Shown in pieces: positions 45,267 to 54,285 of a stretch of 64,000 bases of DNA. The notes below the pieces were generated by a model. That model searched no databases and had not been told where the DNA came from. It saw only the letters and a list, made by a program, of their open reading frames with translations. Origin of the DNA: Cocleimonas flava (GTDB taxonomy: Bacteria > Pseudomonadota > Gammaproteobacteria > Thiotrichales > Thiotrichaceae); NCBI RefSeq assembly GCF_004339015.1, contig NZ_SMFQ01000003.1, forward strand, positions 806,001 through 870,000. The letters are read 5' to 3'. Position 1 is the first letter of the stretch; each line of letters starts with the position of its first letter. The translations under genes and the position numbers were made by a program.

Positions 45267-46880
45267 TTATTTATCACCTCTGGCATTTTTTAATTTTTCG
45301 ACTTGATCATCGTAAGCTTTTGCAAATTCCTGACCGAATAAACGATTGAAGTCATCTTCAGCTTCACCCTCTATCGTTTGATAAAGGAACTCAAATGCCT
45401 CCCATAATTTTGCTTTTCTGTGTATCGGAATGCTGGCACTTATGGGGCTTTGGCGCTCCAGCCGTTCGATGAGATTTTCCGGTTCAAACCTTTTCAACAC
45501 TGAAGTTAAAGACGCTTGAATACCTGATATCACGGCTACTTGATGTGACTTAATATCATCATAGGCTTCGTCTATCGCTTTCGCTGAATCCATTTGAGAT
45601 TTACTTTTTTCTAACAATAATTTAGTAATTGCTTCTTCAGCAGTGATAGAAAACTTAATCGGATTATTTTCAATGGGACGAATAGTTGTCATATCCATTC
45701 GCATCTCATTTTTAATTTCAGCACGCGATTGAAGTACTTCCATAGTGCCTTCTATCGATTTTCGGAATAAACTCCCTGCCAGGTACGCATCTTCTTTTGT
45801 GAACTCACCAGTTTGGGGTTTAAGTTCAACCCCCATCCCTTCAAAGAAGTAATTAAGAAAATCAGTATTGCTATCTTCAACATTATTGAATGTTGCGGCT
45901 TTAGATATATCTGTTTTATCTTTTTTTTCAACCTCATCCTCGATCACCCCAACGTCCGCTTTCAGAGCAATATCTGCTACTTCTTTCTCAGATATTTCTG
46001 GGATATCTTCTATCTCAGTTTCAGGTAGTTCTTCATCGATATCTTCACTTTTTGAAAATGGGTCTACTATTCCTGTCAGCAAATCATCAATGGAGCTTTT
46101 ATCATCATCAGTAGCAATCCAATCATCTGGTATAACTGCTGAAGAATCGTTGCTTTCAGCATCAATATCTTCTGACTCTATTTCGATGTCTTGTTTAATG
46201 TCATTAAAGAAATCTTGATCTTTGTCTTTGTCCTGTTTGGTGACATTAGGCGGTTTGAAGAAACTATCTAGATCAGGGATATCATCATGATTTTCCTTAG
46301 TATTGCCTTTAGTACTTATCGGTATGTCATGGTCATCATCTAAGGTAAATTCACCAGATTGAAAAAAAGGATCATCTGAACCAATACTATTCTCCATGTA
46401 TTGACTGTCTTTATCGATAGCCTCAGAAGTCGCTGATATTTTTTCTTCCACATTACTTTGTATTTCAATGGGATCATCTAAAAGATCAGCAAATAAGTCA
46501 TCAGTAGGTATCCCAGCTGATGATGTTAATGCTGGAATCTCTTTATCCACGGATTCATCATCAATAATTGAAACTTCAATACTGTATGTTCCCATTACCA
46601 GCTGATCCCCGTGACCAACTTTCTGACGATTTCCCTTGCCCAGCGGAGATTTATTACCATTAATAAATACACCGTTCGTGCTGGTATCTATGATGTAGAA
46701 ACTACCTTTGTCATACTCTATTTTTGAATGACTTCCGGAAAGGTGTCTATGCTCATCCGGTAATACCCATGAATTTGATATCTTGCGCCCAATAGTTCCC
46801 CCACTTTCTTTAAACTCATATTGCATAGAGGCTGTTGGAGTTTGATTTTTCGTTTGTATTACCTTAAGCATTAGCTGCAT
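45267..46880 (-). CDS. tagH: T6SS FHA-domain protein (TagH/Fha)
   Basis: 537 aa. N-terminal FHA domain (about 1-100) with the phosphothreonine-binding set GGTIGRK, HLSGSHSKI and TSTNGVFING. A very acidic, disordered middle (about 115-330, rich in DD and ED). C-terminal VI_FHA domain (ENLIERLERQSPISASIPIH, then KLWEAFEFLYQTI). Substrate of PpkA and target of PppA in the threonine phosphorylation switch. Confidence 0.93.
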   Translation of the reverse strand: MQLMLKVIQTKNQTPTASMQYEFKESGGTIGRKISNSWVLPDEHRHLSGSHSKIEYDKGSFYIIDTSTNGVFINGNKSPLGKGNRQKVGHGDQLVMGTYSIEVSIIDDESVDKEIPALTSSAGIPTDDLFADLLDDPIEIQSNVEEKISATSEAIDKDSQYMENSIGSDDPFFQSGEFTLDDDHDIPISTKGNTKENHDDIPDLDSFFKPPNVTKQDKDKDQDFFNDIKQDIEIESEDIDAESNDSSAVIPDDWIATDDDKSSIDDLLTGIVDPFSKSEDIDEELPETEIEDIPEISEKEVADIALKADVGVIEDEVEKKDKTDISKAATFNNVEDSNTDFLNYFFEGMGVELKPQTGEFTKEDAYLAGSLFRKSIEGTMEVLQSRAEIKNEMRMDMTTIRPIENNPIKFSITAEEAITKLLLEKSKSQMDSAKAIDEAYDDIKSHQVAVISGIQASLTSVLKRFEPENLIERLERQSPISASIPIHRKAKLWEAFEFLYQTIEGEAEDDFNRLFGQEFAKAYDDQVEKLKNARGDK

Positions 46881-46949
46881 AAAAATACCGTAAACTACTT
46901 AGTAAAACGTTATAAACAGATTTTTGGTGATGATGTTCTTCTATCACGA

Positions 46950-47975
46950 TCATTCCTCTGTTCTTCCTACAATCATCTGAACTTGATGCAAACTGTCGGG
47001 CGCCAAATCTTCCATTAGCGCCAGGAAGTCTTTATCTACCAAGCTTTTAGCTCTTTGCAAAATAAGTGGAATCGGGCTACCTGGTTCGTTTTTATGATAA
47101 TAATCTTCTATCTTTTCTATCGCTGAAATAACATCTGATCTTGTGTTAATACCGACCGGTTTTACACTTGCAGTGATGTTTTCGCTAGCGTTAGCATGAT
47201 CTGTTTCTGTAGCTAAATTTTCTTCTTCGGTACTATCGCTAACATTATCAAGATGTTTCGCAATTGCAGATTTTGACTCTTTCAAAATTTTAAGAAGTTC
47301 TGCAAAATTAGGGGCTCTACCATCACCAACATGCTCTTCTTGTTTTAATAATGAAGAGATTTTTTGAAAGTTTTCTATACTCTTTTCTAAATCAGAATGG
47401 ACGGCTTCTCTGCGTTCTAAATCGCTACTTTTAAAAATAGCATCAGCCAATAAGGCATCAACGCCTGTTTCATTCTCATCATCGCCCGAAGATTTAGGGT
47501 TACGCAGATCGTAGAGGCTGACTTTTCCAACACCTTTTGCACTTAATAATTCAATTTTTTGAAGTGACAATAGAAAGTTAAAATCTTCAAATAACGCGAG
47601 CATATTTAATCGCTCTGTAGGATCATTATCATCAGGATCTATTTCTGGGTGTACGCATCCCCAGTATTTCTCGACCATTCCAGATAGCAATTTTGATCCA
47701 TCAGCAAGCCCAGCATAACCTTCAAGATTTATTAGTGCTTGCGTCAAACTGATAACAACTTCCAGGCTGTGCGTTTGTTTACAAAGTTCCAGGCAGTTCT
47801 TCTTAACCAGTTTCCAGTCTGGCTCTTCGCCTTCGATTACATCTTCGCCTATACGCTGTTCTGGCTTGCCTTCAAGTGCACTTCTAACTTCTAAAAAAAG
47901 CGGATCGTACTCAAGGTTTTCACCGCATGCGGTATCTCCTTCGTGATCAACTAATATCGCTTCTACATCCAGCAT
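46950..47975 (-). CDS. tssA: T6SS cap/baseplate protein TssA (ImpA N-terminal family)
   Basis: 341 aa, the short TssA class. ImpA-type N-terminus GENLEYDPLFLEVRSALEGK, PDWKLVKKNCLELCKQTHSLEV, then YWGCVHPEIDPDDNDPTERLNML. The C-terminal part (PGSPIPLILQRAKSLVDKDFLALM) matches TssA as well. Ends 69 bp before the FHA gene. Confidence 0.93.
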   Translation of the reverse strand: MLDVEAILVDHEGDTACGENLEYDPLFLEVRSALEGKPEQRIGEDVIEGEEPDWKLVKKNCLELCKQTHSLEVVISLTQALINLEGYAGLADGSKLLSGMVEKYWGCVHPEIDPDDNDPTERLNMLALFEDFNFLLSLQKIELLSAKGVGKVSLYDLRNPKSSGDDENETGVDALLADAIFKSSDLERREAVHSDLEKSIENFQKISSLLKQEEHVGDGRAPNFAELLKILKESKSAIAKHLDNVSDSTEEENLATETDHANASENITASVKPVGINTRSDVISAIEKIEDYYHKNEPGSPIPLILQRAKSLVDKDFLALMEDLAPDSLHQVQMIVGRTEE

Positions 47976-47991
47976 GGATTACTCCAACTTA

Positions 47992-48162
47992 TTATTTAGA
48001 TATCAAAAAATTAAAAATCATTACCACACAAAAAATTAAAGACACTCTTAATCTCGTTTTTATGGCAGGGGTAACAATTTTCTTAAGCCAATATTCTCTG
48101 GCACTCATGATGAGTAAAACCACAATCACGATAGCGAAGATGATTTCAATCGAGATATTCAT
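47992..48162 (-). CDS. Small 56-aa two-helix membrane protein between ppkA and tssA
   Basis: Frame from ATG 48160-48162 to TAA 47992-47994. Starts MNISIEIIFAIVIVVLLIMS; a first membrane helix, a basic loop (REYWLKKIVTPAIKTRLR) and a second helix ending in NFLISK. AAGGATTG lies eight bases upstream of the ATG. The spacer from ppkA is 24 bp and that to tssA 16 bp, so it fits snugly in the operon. I recognise no family. It could be a T6SS accessory; it is too small to be TssJ, and no lipobox is present. Confidence 0.65.
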   Translation of the reverse strand: MNISIEIIFAIVIVVLLIMSAREYWLKKIVTPAIKTRLRVSLIFCVVMIFNFLISK

Positions 48163-48186
48163 TGTTCAATCCTTCAACATGCATAC

Positions 48187-50559
48187 TCAACTACCTGTTT
48201 CAGAACTATCAGCATTTGGGTCTTCATCAAGCCAGGATCTTTTTTTAGGCTTAGGGGCTTGTTTGACAGGTGCTTGTCGTTGAGGAGCATTATGGGTATG
48301 CGTCCAATCTTTTTGTGCTTGTGGTGCTTTTTGTTGAACGGGTCTTGGTGCACTCCCTCTAAACGCAAAACGTTGTTCAGCAATATCGTAAGCTGCAAGA
48401 TTGACATTCGCGCGACTTACTCGACCACCAAACTGAGTGGTAATCACATAATTACCGGGGGGGAGAACAAAATTGGCTGACGATCTCCCACTTACCGCTT
48501 TTACACGTTTACCATTTTTGGTGACAACAAAAGAGGTATTTAAAGGACGACCATTGAGTGTTGCATAAGCTCTAATTTGACCATTGACTGTTTTGGCTGG
48601 TGCCGCTTTTTTGAAAAATTCAAAGGTTCTTGTAATATTTTTATTGCTTATATTGATGTTGCTGCTTTTCCATTTACCCGCATAACTCGTCGCTATCTGA
48701 TAACGACCAGGTTTGAGATTAACGTTCGCAGTTGACTTTCCATTGACCCGTCTAACCTCTTTACCATTTTGCTTAATAATAAATGATGTTTTTAAAGGTC
48801 TCTTATTAAGGGTCGCGATCAGCCTGACTCGTCTTGTTTTATTTTGTTCTGCTTTGCGCTTTTCTTTTCTTATTTCTTCTTGACGTTTTTTTTCTGCTGC
48901 TATTCTGGCATCTTCGGCTCTTTTGTTTTCTGCCGCTATTCTTTCCTCTTCGGCTCTTTTATTTTCTGCTGCTATTCTTTCCTCTTCTGCTTTTTTATTT
49001 TCCGCGGCTATTCTGGCCTCTTCCGCTTTTTTATTTTCTGCTGCTATCCTTTCATCTTCAGCTTTTTTATTTTCCGCGGCTATTCTGGCCTCTTCCGCTT
49101 TTTTAGTTTCCGCTGCTATTCTGGCTTCTTCGGCTTTTTTAGTTTCTGCCGCTATTCTGGCTTCTTCGGCTTTTTTATTTTCTGCCGCTATTCTGGCTTC
49201 TTCGGCTTTTTTAGCTTCTGCCGCTATTCTGGCTTCTTCGGCTTTTTTAGCTTCTGCCGCTATTCTGTCCTCTTCAATCTGTCTTTCAATTTCAGCTGCG
49301 CGGTCTTTTTCTTGTAACTGTTGAAGTTTAGCCAGACGTTCTTTTTTGAGCTTTTCTTTTTCCTCTAGCTCAAGTCGTTCTTGCTCAAGTTTCGCTTGTT
49401 CTAGTTGTGCTTTCTCTTCTTTTGCTTTTTCCTGTTTTGAAGCTTCATCAGCTGCGGAGCTATCTTCTTGAGCTTTTTTGTCAATAGCAGCCAGTCTATT
49501 TGCCTCAAGTTGAGGGTCAACCTCAAGCTGATGTAGCTGTTTTTTATCAGTTTCTTCAACCCCCATCCAACTGGAAACTTTCTCGTAATTAGTAAAACCA
49601 AATGCTAAACCGGCGACAAGAACTAGCGTAGCCGCTATTCCCCCATACAAACCTTTTTTGCTTTTTGGCTCTTTGGCTGAAACAGGATAATGACCCGTTT
49701 GAAGTATCTGGGTTCTATCATCATCAATCTGTGGTGGTATTTTATGAATAACGGTTTGATCAACGTTTACTGCGTTTTTAACAGCTTCTACAAATTCCCC
49801 CACTGTCTGATAGCGGTCGTTAGGTTCTTTCGCTAAAACCTTATCGATAGTCGGCTGTAAAAAACTATATTCTGCGGGCAACTCAGGGGGAGCAACCGTT
49901 GTATGCTGATGAATAGCTTGAATCGTAGACTCAGCTTTAAACGCTTTTTTGCCAGTTAACATCTCGTAAAAAACGAGACCTAAACTGTAAATATCAGATC
50001 GGCTGTCTAAATCAGTGGTAACTGCCTGTTCGGGGCTCATATATTGAACTGTCCCCATGGTATAACCCATACGAGTTAGTTCACCCGATGTATCCTGTAG
50101 TTTGGCAATACCAAAGTCAGTGATAACGGCTGTATCATCCTCTCGAAATAGAATATTTCCTGGTTTTATATCTCGATGGATATAACCTTTGACGTGTGCG
50201 TAATCTAGTCCACTTGATGTTTGTTCCAGAATTCTAAGTGATTCTGCGTAACTGAGTTTGCCCTTCTCTAATTTAGTCTTGAGCGTGCCATTAGCCAAGT
50301 GCTCCATTGCCATATAAAGAATAGAATCATCAATCACGCCAACATCGTAAATCCGAACAATATTTCGATGCTCAAGACTAGCTATGATCTTGCCTTCACT
50401 TAAAAAGCTCTTACGAAAGTTTTCATCTCTGGCCATGTCAGGGAGCATGACTTTTAAGGCTACGTTACGACTCAGCATATCTTGAACCGCTAAGTACACT
50501 GTAGCCATACCGCCTCTACCCAGCTCGCTATCAACGGTATAATTTGGAATTTCTATCAT
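48187..50559 (-). CDS. ppkA: T6SS serine/threonine kinase PpkA with PEGA-like repeats
   Basis: 790 aa. Kinase domain about 1-265: GRGGMATVYLA, catalytic Lys in NVALKVMLP, HRDIKPGNILF, DFGIAKL, YMSPEQ. One membrane helix near 305-325 (LYGGIAATLVLVAGLAFGF). Then a coiled coil made of eleven 12-residue units (IAAENKKAEEAR type, about 435-570). Two PEGA-like beta domains (about 575-715) end with a Pro/Gln-rich tail. Phosphorylates the FHA protein in the cytoplasm on a periplasmic signal. First gene of the tssA-pppA half-cluster. Confidence 0.94.
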   Translation of the reverse strand: MIEIPNYTVDSELGRGGMATVYLAVQDMLSRNVALKVMLPDMARDENFRKSFLSEGKIIASLEHRNIVRIYDVGVIDDSILYMAMEHLANGTLKTKLEKGKLSYAESLRILEQTSSGLDYAHVKGYIHRDIKPGNILFREDDTAVITDFGIAKLQDTSGELTRMGYTMGTVQYMSPEQAVTTDLDSRSDIYSLGLVFYEMLTGKKAFKAESTIQAIHQHTTVAPPELPAEYSFLQPTIDKVLAKEPNDRYQTVGEFVEAVKNAVNVDQTVIHKIPPQIDDDRTQILQTGHYPVSAKEPKSKKGLYGGIAATLVLVAGLAFGFTNYEKVSSWMGVEETDKKQLHQLEVDPQLEANRLAAIDKKAQEDSSAADEASKQEKAKEEKAQLEQAKLEQERLELEEKEKLKKERLAKLQQLQEKDRAAEIERQIEEDRIAAEAKKAEEARIAAEAKKAEEARIAAENKKAEEARIAAETKKAEEARIAAETKKAEEARIAAENKKAEDERIAAENKKAEEARIAAENKKAEEERIAAENKRAEEERIAAENKRAEDARIAAEKKRQEEIRKEKRKAEQNKTRRVRLIATLNKRPLKTSFIIKQNGKEVRRVNGKSTANVNLKPGRYQIATSYAGKWKSSNINISNKNITRTFEFFKKAAPAKTVNGQIRAYATLNGRPLNTSFVVTKNGKRVKAVSGRSSANFVLPPGNYVITTQFGGRVSRANVNLAAYDIAEQRFAFRGSAPRPVQQKAPQAQKDWTHTHNAPQRQAPVKQAPKPKKRSWLDEDPNADSSETGS
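48877..49272. repeat. 36-bp tandem repeat within ppkA
   Basis: About eleven units coding the 12-residue coiled-coil period. Units differ by a few bases. Frame-preserving, so changes in copy number would lengthen or shorten the coiled coil only. The antisense frames of the repeat stay open and give spurious ORFs. Confidence 0.9.
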
Positions 50560-50622
50560 TGTTAGATATTAGTTTCCGTGTTTGATGGTTTATCTTGAGG
50601 GGGACTTGGGGTTATTACTTGT

Positions 50623-50646
50623 CACCCCCCTACTTATAAGCACTTT
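50623..50646 (+). repeat. Dispersed C-run/TACTT/T-run repeat, copy 11
   Basis: CACCCCCCTACTTATAAGC then ACTTTCC; the T-run is short here. Lies 64 bp upstream of the ppkA start, opposite to its transcription. The 355-bp gap 50560-50914 holds copies 11 and 12 and AT-rich promoter-like DNA, but no gene. Confidence 0.75.
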
Positions 50647-50889
50647 CCTTAACTAGTTCTTATTACTGATGAATTGCGTTTAGATTCAGTATCCATGACT
50701 AGGCCTGATTAAGTATATAAGCGAAGATTCTTAAGAAATGTGACAAATTCCACAATTTGAAAAAGTTAGTAAAAAGAATGTAAATTCTTGTTTTTAGATA
50801 TTATTTGAGATCTTTGAGTTTTTAGGACAAAACTCGTCATGAAAATGGTTAATTTTATATAACTAAGGGATGTATTTAACTATATTTCA

Positions 50890-50916
50890 CACCCCCCTAC
50901 TTTGAGGCTGTTTTTT
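50890..50916 (+). repeat. Dispersed C-run/TACTT/T-run repeat, copy 12
   Basis: CACCCCCCTACTTTGAGGC then TGTTTTTT. The T-run followed by A provides the TAA stop of the minus-strand gene ending at 50915, as copy 4 does for the yjdF-like gene. Confidence 0.85.
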
Positions 50917-52162
50917 ATATACCGCTTAATAACATCTGCTGACGTTTACCCACTGCACTGGTCTCGAACAAAACTGCATTATCAGACATTAAAGCCAACT
51001 CTAATGACGCAGAGATGCGTTGCCTTTGCATGCCATTTTTTAAAGTGTATAAGCAATTTTCATGAGAAATTTCTTTACCATTTAAGTATCGAACACCTGA
51101 CTCAAACTGACTCCGGTTCGTCTCCCACCAAGCTTTAATTAGCTCAGGATCTGGCCAGGGCAAGTCTTCATCCTCATCTAAATCGGTATTTTCATCTTCC
51201 GGATTTTCCGTTGGACCAGCCTCAAAACCTTCGGGCTGGTCCATTTCCAAATCATCGTATGCAAGATCAACACCTGTAATGAAAGTGAAAGATTCTCCTG
51301 CTAAACGCGATAACTCAGGCGTGTTCATTTGATCGATTAGCCATGGAATGTAATCAGCTTCACCACGGATACCCATGCCTTGAATGACGAGCCTCATCTT
51401 ATTTTGGTCTTTCAACAGGGCCAGTAGTTCTTTGGATTTTTGAGAGTTATAAACACGTAAAAGAATCATAGTAGCTTGCAACATATAACAAGAGTCCTGT
51501 TTTACGAAAGCTAACATGACACTCAATGATTCTGATCGGTCGCCACAGAGAATAGCTGACCAGGCTGACCAAAATTTGACGCTTTCATCTTTACTTGCCA
51601 GTCGTTTTTTTATTAGATCGAGCAAGTCATTGCGGCCTAATTTCCCAGCAGCACGTAATGATTGACTGCATAAAGCGAGATTCTTACTTTCAATGCCTTG
51701 TTTTAAATGATCACCAGGATCTACACGCTGTACCGTACATGCAGCTATACCAATCTGTTGCCAGAAAGGTGTTTTAGAAGCCAAAAAGCCACTAACCTTC
51801 CCTTCCAAGAACTTGGGATCAACCCAACCTAAGGCTGAAACGAAACCATTTTGTAACTCAGCATTTTCTGTAAGAAACTCATATACTATTTTAAGTTTTT
51901 CAGCATCATCACTCTCTAAGGCCAATACTGTTGTAATGAACAACTCACCGGATTCCTTAAATTCAAGAGTAGCTTTACAAATTTCCCAACCATAATCACC
52001 CGATACTCTAAGCCCATCAATGTGAGCTTCTACACGATCATCTAACTCTGATAAATCTTCTAAATCGAAATGGGAAGCTGATACGGCATTACTGCGTAAT
52101 AGCCATAAGAAAGCCGCCTCTTCAGCGTGTTGGTCTATGATATGTGGGATTGGTTTTATCAT
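50915..52162 (-). CDS. TIGR02270-type T6SS-associated HEAT-like protein
   Basis: 415 aa from the ATG at 52160-52162 (MIKPIPHIIDQHAEEAAFLW), preceded by the strong site AAGGAAAG. HIIDQHAEEAAFLWLLR and DLEDLSELDDRVEAHIDGLR are characteristic of TIGR02270 proteins of T6SS loci. The central part reads as alpha-helical HEAT-type repeats (LCSQSLRAAGKLGRNDLLDL, VKFWSAWSAILCGD). Role unknown. The gene order resembles PA0101 after the PA0099-PA0100 pair. Its stop codon is part of a dispersed repeat. Confidence 0.82.
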   Translation of the reverse strand: MIKPIPHIIDQHAEEAAFLWLLRSNAVSASHFDLEDLSELDDRVEAHIDGLRVSGDYGWEICKATLEFKESGELFITTVLALESDDAEKLKIVYEFLTENAELQNGFVSALGWVDPKFLEGKVSGFLASKTPFWQQIGIAACTVQRVDPGDHLKQGIESKNLALCSQSLRAAGKLGRNDLLDLIKKRLASKDESVKFWSAWSAILCGDRSESLSVMLAFVKQDSCYMLQATMILLRVYNSQKSKELLALLKDQNKMRLVIQGMGIRGEADYIPWLIDQMNTPELSRLAGESFTFITGVDLAYDDLEMDQPEGFEAGPTENPEDENTDLDEDEDLPWPDPELIKAWWETNRSQFESGVRYLNGKEISHENCLYTLKNGMQRQRISASLELALMSDNAVLFETSAVGKRQQMLLSGI

Positions 52163-52234
52163 TAAACTTTCCTTGGGATGCCCCATTTAATGGATATATT
52201 TAAAGTATGTGTAGAACATAATTTAAAGTTTTAA

Positions 52235-53116
52235 TTATTCTATTCTTGTCCATATATTTCCATTAAATGAAAAAACATCAGAAGTGCCGATAGACCACAA
52301 TGTATCTTCTGCTTGAGTAAGTTGATAACAAGTCAATGGAAAATCATCTTCAAAATCTACTGCTGATACTCCACTTTCATCTAAAATATAAAGGGCATTC
52401 ATTGTAGAGAAATAAACTTTTCCCTCAAAAAAAGTAAAATCCCATATATCTTTAGTAAAATCCTCTATATTAATTAGGTCCCATTGATTGCCTTTTCCCT
52501 TAATAATTGTCCCTTGACGTCCACCTATATATACATTTCCATCAGGAGCACATAAAACACAAGTTAAAATTAAATTTGTCGGACTATCGGCTTGAATCCA
52601 TTTACTACCATTATAGTTCCATATCTCCCCCCCCCAGCCAACTGCATAAATGTCAAACTGAGAAAAACCATCAATATCTTCAAATCCTTTATTGCTCTCG
52701 TTATCAGATAAGGTTGCATGCATAATATCCCATTGATCTTCTCCAACGCGTTTAAAAACTTGTCGATTCATACCACATGCATACGCATAGCCTTCAATAG
52801 TACAAATATTTCTAATAGACTTTGGTTCTGGTAATATATTTTCCGTAGTTTTCTTACCTCCAACATATGTCCAGATGTCTCCTTCTTCAGAAATAGAGAT
52901 TAATTTATCTAATGGTTTTTGTACAACGCACATACCTATACAATTCCAGTTAACATGTTCTTCTTGAAACCATTCACCTCTATCCCATGCGATAAAGATA
53001 GAATGCTGTATATCTATCGCTTCCAGATCTTTTTGATTAACTGCAAAATATACTAAGTCATTAAACCTAGCAGCGCCTTTTATAAACAAATGTGTGTTAG
53101 TCCAATAGGGTCTCAT
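52235..53116 (-). CDS. Putative beta-propeller immunity protein
   Basis: About 293 aa from the ATG at 53114-53116, with GTG at 53131 as alternative. Repeated blades of a W-D/Y-x-G pattern are visible: EEGDIWTYVGG, IYAVGWGGEIWNYNGSKW, VYIGGRQGTIIKGKGNQW, TLWSIGTSDVFSFNGNIW. Such blades suggest a WD40/YncE-like propeller. No signal peptide, so cytoplasmic. It directly follows the nuclease effector gene by 32 bp and holds the place of tsi7 (PA0100), the usual position of the cognate immunity gene. AT-rich. Immunity role is inferred from position. Confidence 0.7.
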   Translation of the reverse strand: MRPYWTNTHLFIKGAARFNDLVYFAVNQKDLEAIDIQHSIFIAWDRGEWFQEEHVNWNCIGMCVVQKPLDKLISISEEGDIWTYVGGKKTTENILPEPKSIRNICTIEGYAYACGMNRQVFKRVGEDQWDIMHATLSDNESNKGFEDIDGFSQFDIYAVGWGGEIWNYNGSKWIQADSPTNLILTCVLCAPDGNVYIGGRQGTIIKGKGNQWDLINIEDFTKDIWDFTFFEGKVYFSTMNALYILDESGVSAVDFEDDFPLTCYQLTQAEDTLWSIGTSDVFSFNGNIWTRIE

Positions 53117-53148
53117 AACATTTATTCTCACTTTTAATTGATATTAGG

Positions 53149-54270
53149 TTATCTAGCTCCGCTTGGAGCCATAGTCTGAATTTGAGTTGTCAATTCGCTT
53201 GGATCCATTGTTGTACCACATGGTGAATGCTTTATTTCTGCATCTTTATTTTTTCCAGAGGTCATTTTCTTATGCCCTTGAATTAACTGATTTTTTATAC
53301 ATTCCTCATTACAATTAGACTCAGGGAAAACTTCCGTAACTCCTTTTGCTCCCAGACTAGCCTGTGACTCTAAAGACACCATAGTCCCTTTTGCAGGGCC
53401 ATTTATTTTATGATGGGTATGCCTTAATCCATGAGTACCTTGTGTATTTGTCCCCCCTTCGGCACAAATACAAGGTGCTCCACTCGCGGTATAATTTTTC
53501 CACCCTGTCAGCTTTGTACCTTTTTTGACAGTAGTTTTATAAAAAGAGCTCTTAGGAATGAGGTGATCGGCTGTTTGAGCTGGGCAACAACCATTTATAC
53601 CATCTTTCTTTTTACTATAAGGGGCCAAACGGCACCTTCTAGCTTTTATACAAGCGTTGGATTTAGCACTAATTGATTTACTTTTTGCCCATGATTTGCT
53701 TTTCGTTATACCCTCATCTAAACCCGCATCCACGCATACATCATTATCACCTTTGGGTTTATAATCAGCACAACTTGTTTTTTCTTTTGCTATGTCAGCC
53801 GCACATGCTTTTTGCATATCAATAGACATACTATCAACATGAGGCCAAGGAATACTCTCATTACCAATCTCACTCTTATGATTATGGGTAGTCATATCCA
53901 AGTGCCTTACAACATTTTTACCTTCGACTTTGACATCCATTGACCATGACTTAAAATAAACCTTTCCTTTTATCGTTCCAGTGATAATTCCTTTTTTTGC
54001 AGGTGTTGCACATCCTGCTTCATCCCCATAACTTGTTTTGTAGTGAGAGACATTTTTTTTAATTATCTCTTTGCCTGTTATCTTTACAGATTTACTTCCT
54101 TTGGTTGTATCTTTCGCCATTCCAGTATTAGGATATGGAACAGGAACCCCCATTGGAGTTGCGGGGGATGTTGGTGGTGTCATACACACATCTGGAAACG
54201 CACAGATAGTTTTACCATCTGCTTTTTTACAGGATATTTCTCTACCATTGGCAAATACATCATTAGACAT
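53149..54270 (-). CDS. T6SS DUF4150 PAAR-like effector with Tox-GHH/HNH nuclease C-terminus (Tse7-like)
   Basis: 373 aa. N-terminal DUF4150 PAAR-like spike tip (1-~125): NDVFANGREISCKKADGK, FPDVCMTPPTSPATPMGVPV, PYPNTGMAKDTTKGSKSV. C-terminal Cys/His-rich toxin (about 215-345) with TADHLIPKSSFY and GTHGLRHTHHKI, the Asp-His and His-His pattern of HNH/Endo VII-fold Tox-GHH nucleases. In P. aeruginosa the equivalent gene tse7 (PA0099) encodes a DNase. Predicted to cleave DNA in rival bacteria after delivery on VgrG. Activity not shown by sequence. Confidence 0.82.
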   Translation of the reverse strand: MSNDVFANGREISCKKADGKTICAFPDVCMTPPTSPATPMGVPVPYPNTGMAKDTTKGSKSVKITGKEIIKKNVSHYKTSYGDEAGCATPAKKGIITGTIKGKVYFKSWSMDVKVEGKNVVRHLDMTTHNHKSEIGNESIPWPHVDSMSIDMQKACAADIAKEKTSCADYKPKGDNDVCVDAGLDEGITKSKSWAKSKSISAKSNACIKARRCRLAPYSKKKDGINGCCPAQTADHLIPKSSFYKTTVKKGTKLTGWKNYTASGAPCICAEGGTNTQGTHGLRHTHHKINGPAKGTMVSLESQASLGAKGVTEVFPESNCNEECIKNQLIQGHKKMTSGKNKDAEIKHSPCGTTMDPSELTTQIQTMAPSGAR

Positions 54271-54285
54271 AAGGGGGTTCTTTTT

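Noticed and set aside
48877..49272. Possible CRISPR array
   Set aside because: Units are contiguous and coding, with no spacers.
48834..49324. Long plus-strand frames opposite ppkA rich in Phe, Cys, Ser
   Set aside because: They are antisense readings of the 36-bp coiled-coil repeat; ppkA on the minus strand explains the region fully.
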